Below, piece by piece: positions 62,418 to 64,000 of a DNA stretch of 64,000 nt. The stretch is from Alpinimonas psychrophila (GTDB taxonomy: Bacteria > Actinomycetota > Actinomycetes > Actinomycetales > Microbacteriaceae), in assembly GCF_014137865.1 (NCBI RefSeq), contig NZ_JACGWU010000001.1, positions 124,001 through 188,000 on the forward strand, given 5' to 3'. The first letter of the stretch is position 1. Every line of letters starts with the position of its first letter. Made by a program: the position numbers and the translations under genes. Under the pieces are notes generated by a model. The model had not been told where the DNA came from. It did not search any database and was given only the letters and a program-made list of their open reading frames with translations.

Positions 62418-63218
62418 TTAGCTGTTTTGACCGGGCGTCTTTGTGGCGGAAGTGTTCTGAATGTAGGTCAGGATTGCGTTCCACGCGGTGGGGTCTGCGA
62501 CGAACGCGAACACCATAAAGCCCAGAACCACGGCGCTTGAAATAGCGAAGCCGACGACGGGAACCCAAAACGCCATTTTGCCGGCGCGCATGCGACGGAT
62601 AGCCCACCAAAAGGTCAGGCCGATCACGATGGCTTGGGAGAAAACAATTCCCCAGCCGAGTATTTTAGCCAAGCCCATGTTTGCGTAAGGGGCGAGGTTG
62701 AGGCCCGGCTCCATGGTGTTCAGCTGATCGAAGGCGGCGTTGAGGGTTCGCGTGAGGTTGACGTAGTCGCCGAGCCCCGAGACGATCGAAAATACGGCGA
62801 CTCCGAGCAACCCCCACGTGATGAAGCGATCTGATGCCAACTTGGCCAAGGCCACTGTTCGGGTCTTTTTTTCTTCTTCGGAGAGGTTCTGATTCGAATC
62901 GGCGCTCGGGGGAGAACCGAATATGGCGGCGATGGCTTTCGGCGGTTTGGGTGGTTTTGCGCCCCCGACTGGCTTGGGTAGCTTGCCGGGCTTTTGGGAA
63001 ATATCAGGGGTTTGATTCGCTGTGGGTGCGCTCGCCACCTTGGCACTGGTCGCAGTGCTTGCCGCTTTTGTCTTTGCGGCGGCTTTTGCGGCCGCCTCTG
63101 CCGCCTTTAGTGTCTCTGGAGTGTGGGGCGCATTTGCTTCGGGATTCCACGACCAGCCCTCCGGTGCAAGCTCGCCGAACTCTGGTTGCGCCGGAGGGTT
63201 TTTCTGGTCTTCAGACAT
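62418..63218 (-). CDS. DUF6264-type membrane protein with Ala/Lys/Pro-rich N-terminus
   Basis: 266 residues. The first 120 are low-complexity: acidic start, an Ala/Lys tract (LKAAEAAAKAAAKTKAAS) and a Pro/Lys tract (KLPKPVGGAKPPKPPKAI), probably cytoplasmic and disordered. Three or four membrane helices fill the rest: FITWGLLGVAVFSIVSGLG, a glycine-rich ILGWGIVFSQAIVIGLTFWW, WVPVVGFAISSAVVLGFMVFAFV. The pattern and the position between ispH and fbaA are typical of the Microbacteriaceae DUF6264 family. Function unknown. Confidence 0.8.
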   Translation of the reverse strand: MSEDQKNPPAQPEFGELAPEGWSWNPEANAPHTPETLKAAEAAAKAAAKTKAASTATSAKVASAPTANQTPDISQKPGKLPKPVGGAKPPKPPKAIAAIFGSPPSADSNQNLSEEEKKTRTVALAKLASDRFITWGLLGVAVFSIVSGLGDYVNLTRTLNAAFDQLNTMEPGLNLAPYANMGLAKILGWGIVFSQAIVIGLTFWWAIRRMRAGKMAFWVPVVGFAISSAVVLGFMVFAFVADPTAWNAILTYIQNTSATKTPGQNS

Positions 63219-63239
63219 AAATGCGATGGTCCCCTTGGT

Positions 63240-64000
63240 TTACTTGCCCGAGTGCCCGGCGGAGCCGAGCTGGTGTGTTGCTTGGATCACGCGAGCCGCC
63301 ATAGCAGTCTCGGCGATCTTCCCCCACGCGCGTGGGTCGTAAACCTTCTTGTTACCAACGCCGCCGTCTACCTTCAGCACACTGTCGTAGTTCTTCAGCA
63401 TTGTGTCGGCAATCGAACGAGTAAAGGCGTACTGAGTGTCCGTGTCAATATTCATCTTGATGACACCGTTGGAGACTGCCGTGGCGATCTCTTCGTCGGT
63501 GGAACCCGATCCGCCATGGAAGACGAGGTCGAAAGGCTTGGGGCCGTGGCCGTGAACGGCGGCCACGCCATCCTGAATTTCTTTAAGAATTTCGGGTCGA
63601 AGTTTGACGTTACCGGGAGCGTAAACGCCGTGAACGTTTCCAAACGTCATGGCAGCCATGTAGCGGCCGTGCTCGCCGAGGCCCAACGCTTGAACGGTCT
63701 TGAGGCCGTCTTCGACGGTGGAGTATAGGCTGTCGTTGATCTCGTGACTGACGCCGTCTTCTTCTCCGCCGACGACACCAATTTCAACTTCGAGAATGGC
63801 GTTAATTTGCTTCATCTTGGAGAGCAGAAGGTGGCCGATTTCCAAGTTCTCCCGCAGAGGGATAGCCGAACCATCCCACATGTGCGACTGGAAGAGGGGT
63901 TCGCGGCCAGCTTTGACTTCCTCAAGGCTTGCGGCAATGAGGGGCAAGACGAAGTCGTCGAGGGCGCCCTTGGGACAATGGTCGGTGTGGAGCGCAACGG
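63240..64000 (-). CDS. fbaA: Class II fructose-bisphosphate aldolase, N-terminus outside window (partial)
   Basis: About 253 C-terminal codons are visible; the 5' part is beyond the right edge. It cleaves fructose-1,6-bisphosphate in glycolysis. Metal and phosphate sites visible are VALHTDHCPKGALDDF (His and Asp near the edge), EVEIGVVGGEEDGV, FGNVHGVYAPGNVKL, LVFHGGSGSTDEEIATAVSNGVIKMNIDTDTQYAF and the terminal WGKIAETAMAARVIQ. The sequence is the FbaA (type A) form with the extra loop, as in actinobacteria. It is 21 bases upstream of the DUF6264 gene on the same strand. Confidence 0.95.
   Translation of the reverse strand, partial: VALHTDHCPKGALDDFVLPLIAASLEEVKAGREPLFQSHMWDGSAIPLRENLEIGHLLLSKMKQINAILEVEIGVVGGEEDGVSHEINDSLYSTVEDGLKTVQALGLGEHGRYMAAMTFGNVHGVYAPGNVKLRPEILKEIQDGVAAVHGHGPKPFDLVFHGGSGSTDEEIATAVSNGVIKMNIDTDTQYAFTRSIADTMLKNYDSVLKVDGGVGNKKVYDPRAWGKIAETAMAARVIQATHQLGSAGHSGK

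Overview
The window looks like chromosome of a free-living actinobacterium, most probably in Microbacteriaceae. The reasons are a moderately high G+C content, many GTG starts, TANNNT -10 boxes 6-7 bases before start codons (leaderless transcripts), and actinobacterial neighbourhoods such as pmt/rsmI, metG-tatD-rsmA-ispE, eno-ftsB-DUF501, mazG-hisS, RamB/pckG and ispH-DUF6264-fbaA. The genus was not determined. There are no rRNA genes, prophages, insertion sequences or CRISPR arrays.

1-11.4 kb: the 3' part of a RelBE-type toxin-antitoxin pair cut by the window edge, an MFS exporter, a DUF255 thioredoxin-fold protein, L-serine dehydratase, a CoA-binding protein, MetY, a protein mannosyltransferase, divergent rsmI and an AI-2E family membrane protein. 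11.4-20.7 kb: core genes metG, tatD, rsmA, ispE, an ABC-F ATPase, a MarR regulator, tRNA-Gln, glmU and prs. 20.8-30.6 kb: a VapBC module with its own promoter/operator, a sugar kinase with gnd, rplY-pth, mfd and a convergent nhaA.

30.6-41.6 kb: a 56-residue Cys-rich protein behind a CsoR-like operator, a RamB-like regulator divergent from pckG, mazG, hisS, eno, ftsB, DUF501, a mycosin-like subtilase, NDH-2 and a tRNA with a Leu(UAA) anticodon but a short variable loop. 42-46.2 kb is the most distinctive part: a secreted ice-binding-domain (DUF3494) multidomain protein, two TasA/CalY-like proteins and, between them, an ER-type (SipW-like) signal peptidase. This reads as a dedicated secretion and assembly cassette for surface fibres, possibly ice-binding. 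It is more A+T-rich than its neighbours and lies directly after the tRNA gene.

46.2-64 kb: ctaG, lemA-htpX, threonine dehydratase, an Ntn-type amidohydrolase, greA, several small or membrane proteins, uppS, phoH, a prepilin-peptidase-like protein, a 42-bp direct/inverted repeat cluster, fumC, a beta-carbonic anhydrase, DUF4245, xseB/xseA, ispH, a DUF6264-type membrane protein and the C-terminal part of fbaA.

Two genes, pth (24.9 kb) and the Ntn hydrolase (50.0 kb), have no ATG, GTG or TTG that keeps their essential N-termini. Each follows an in-frame stop by only a few codons, so each must start at an unusual codon such as CTG or ATC.
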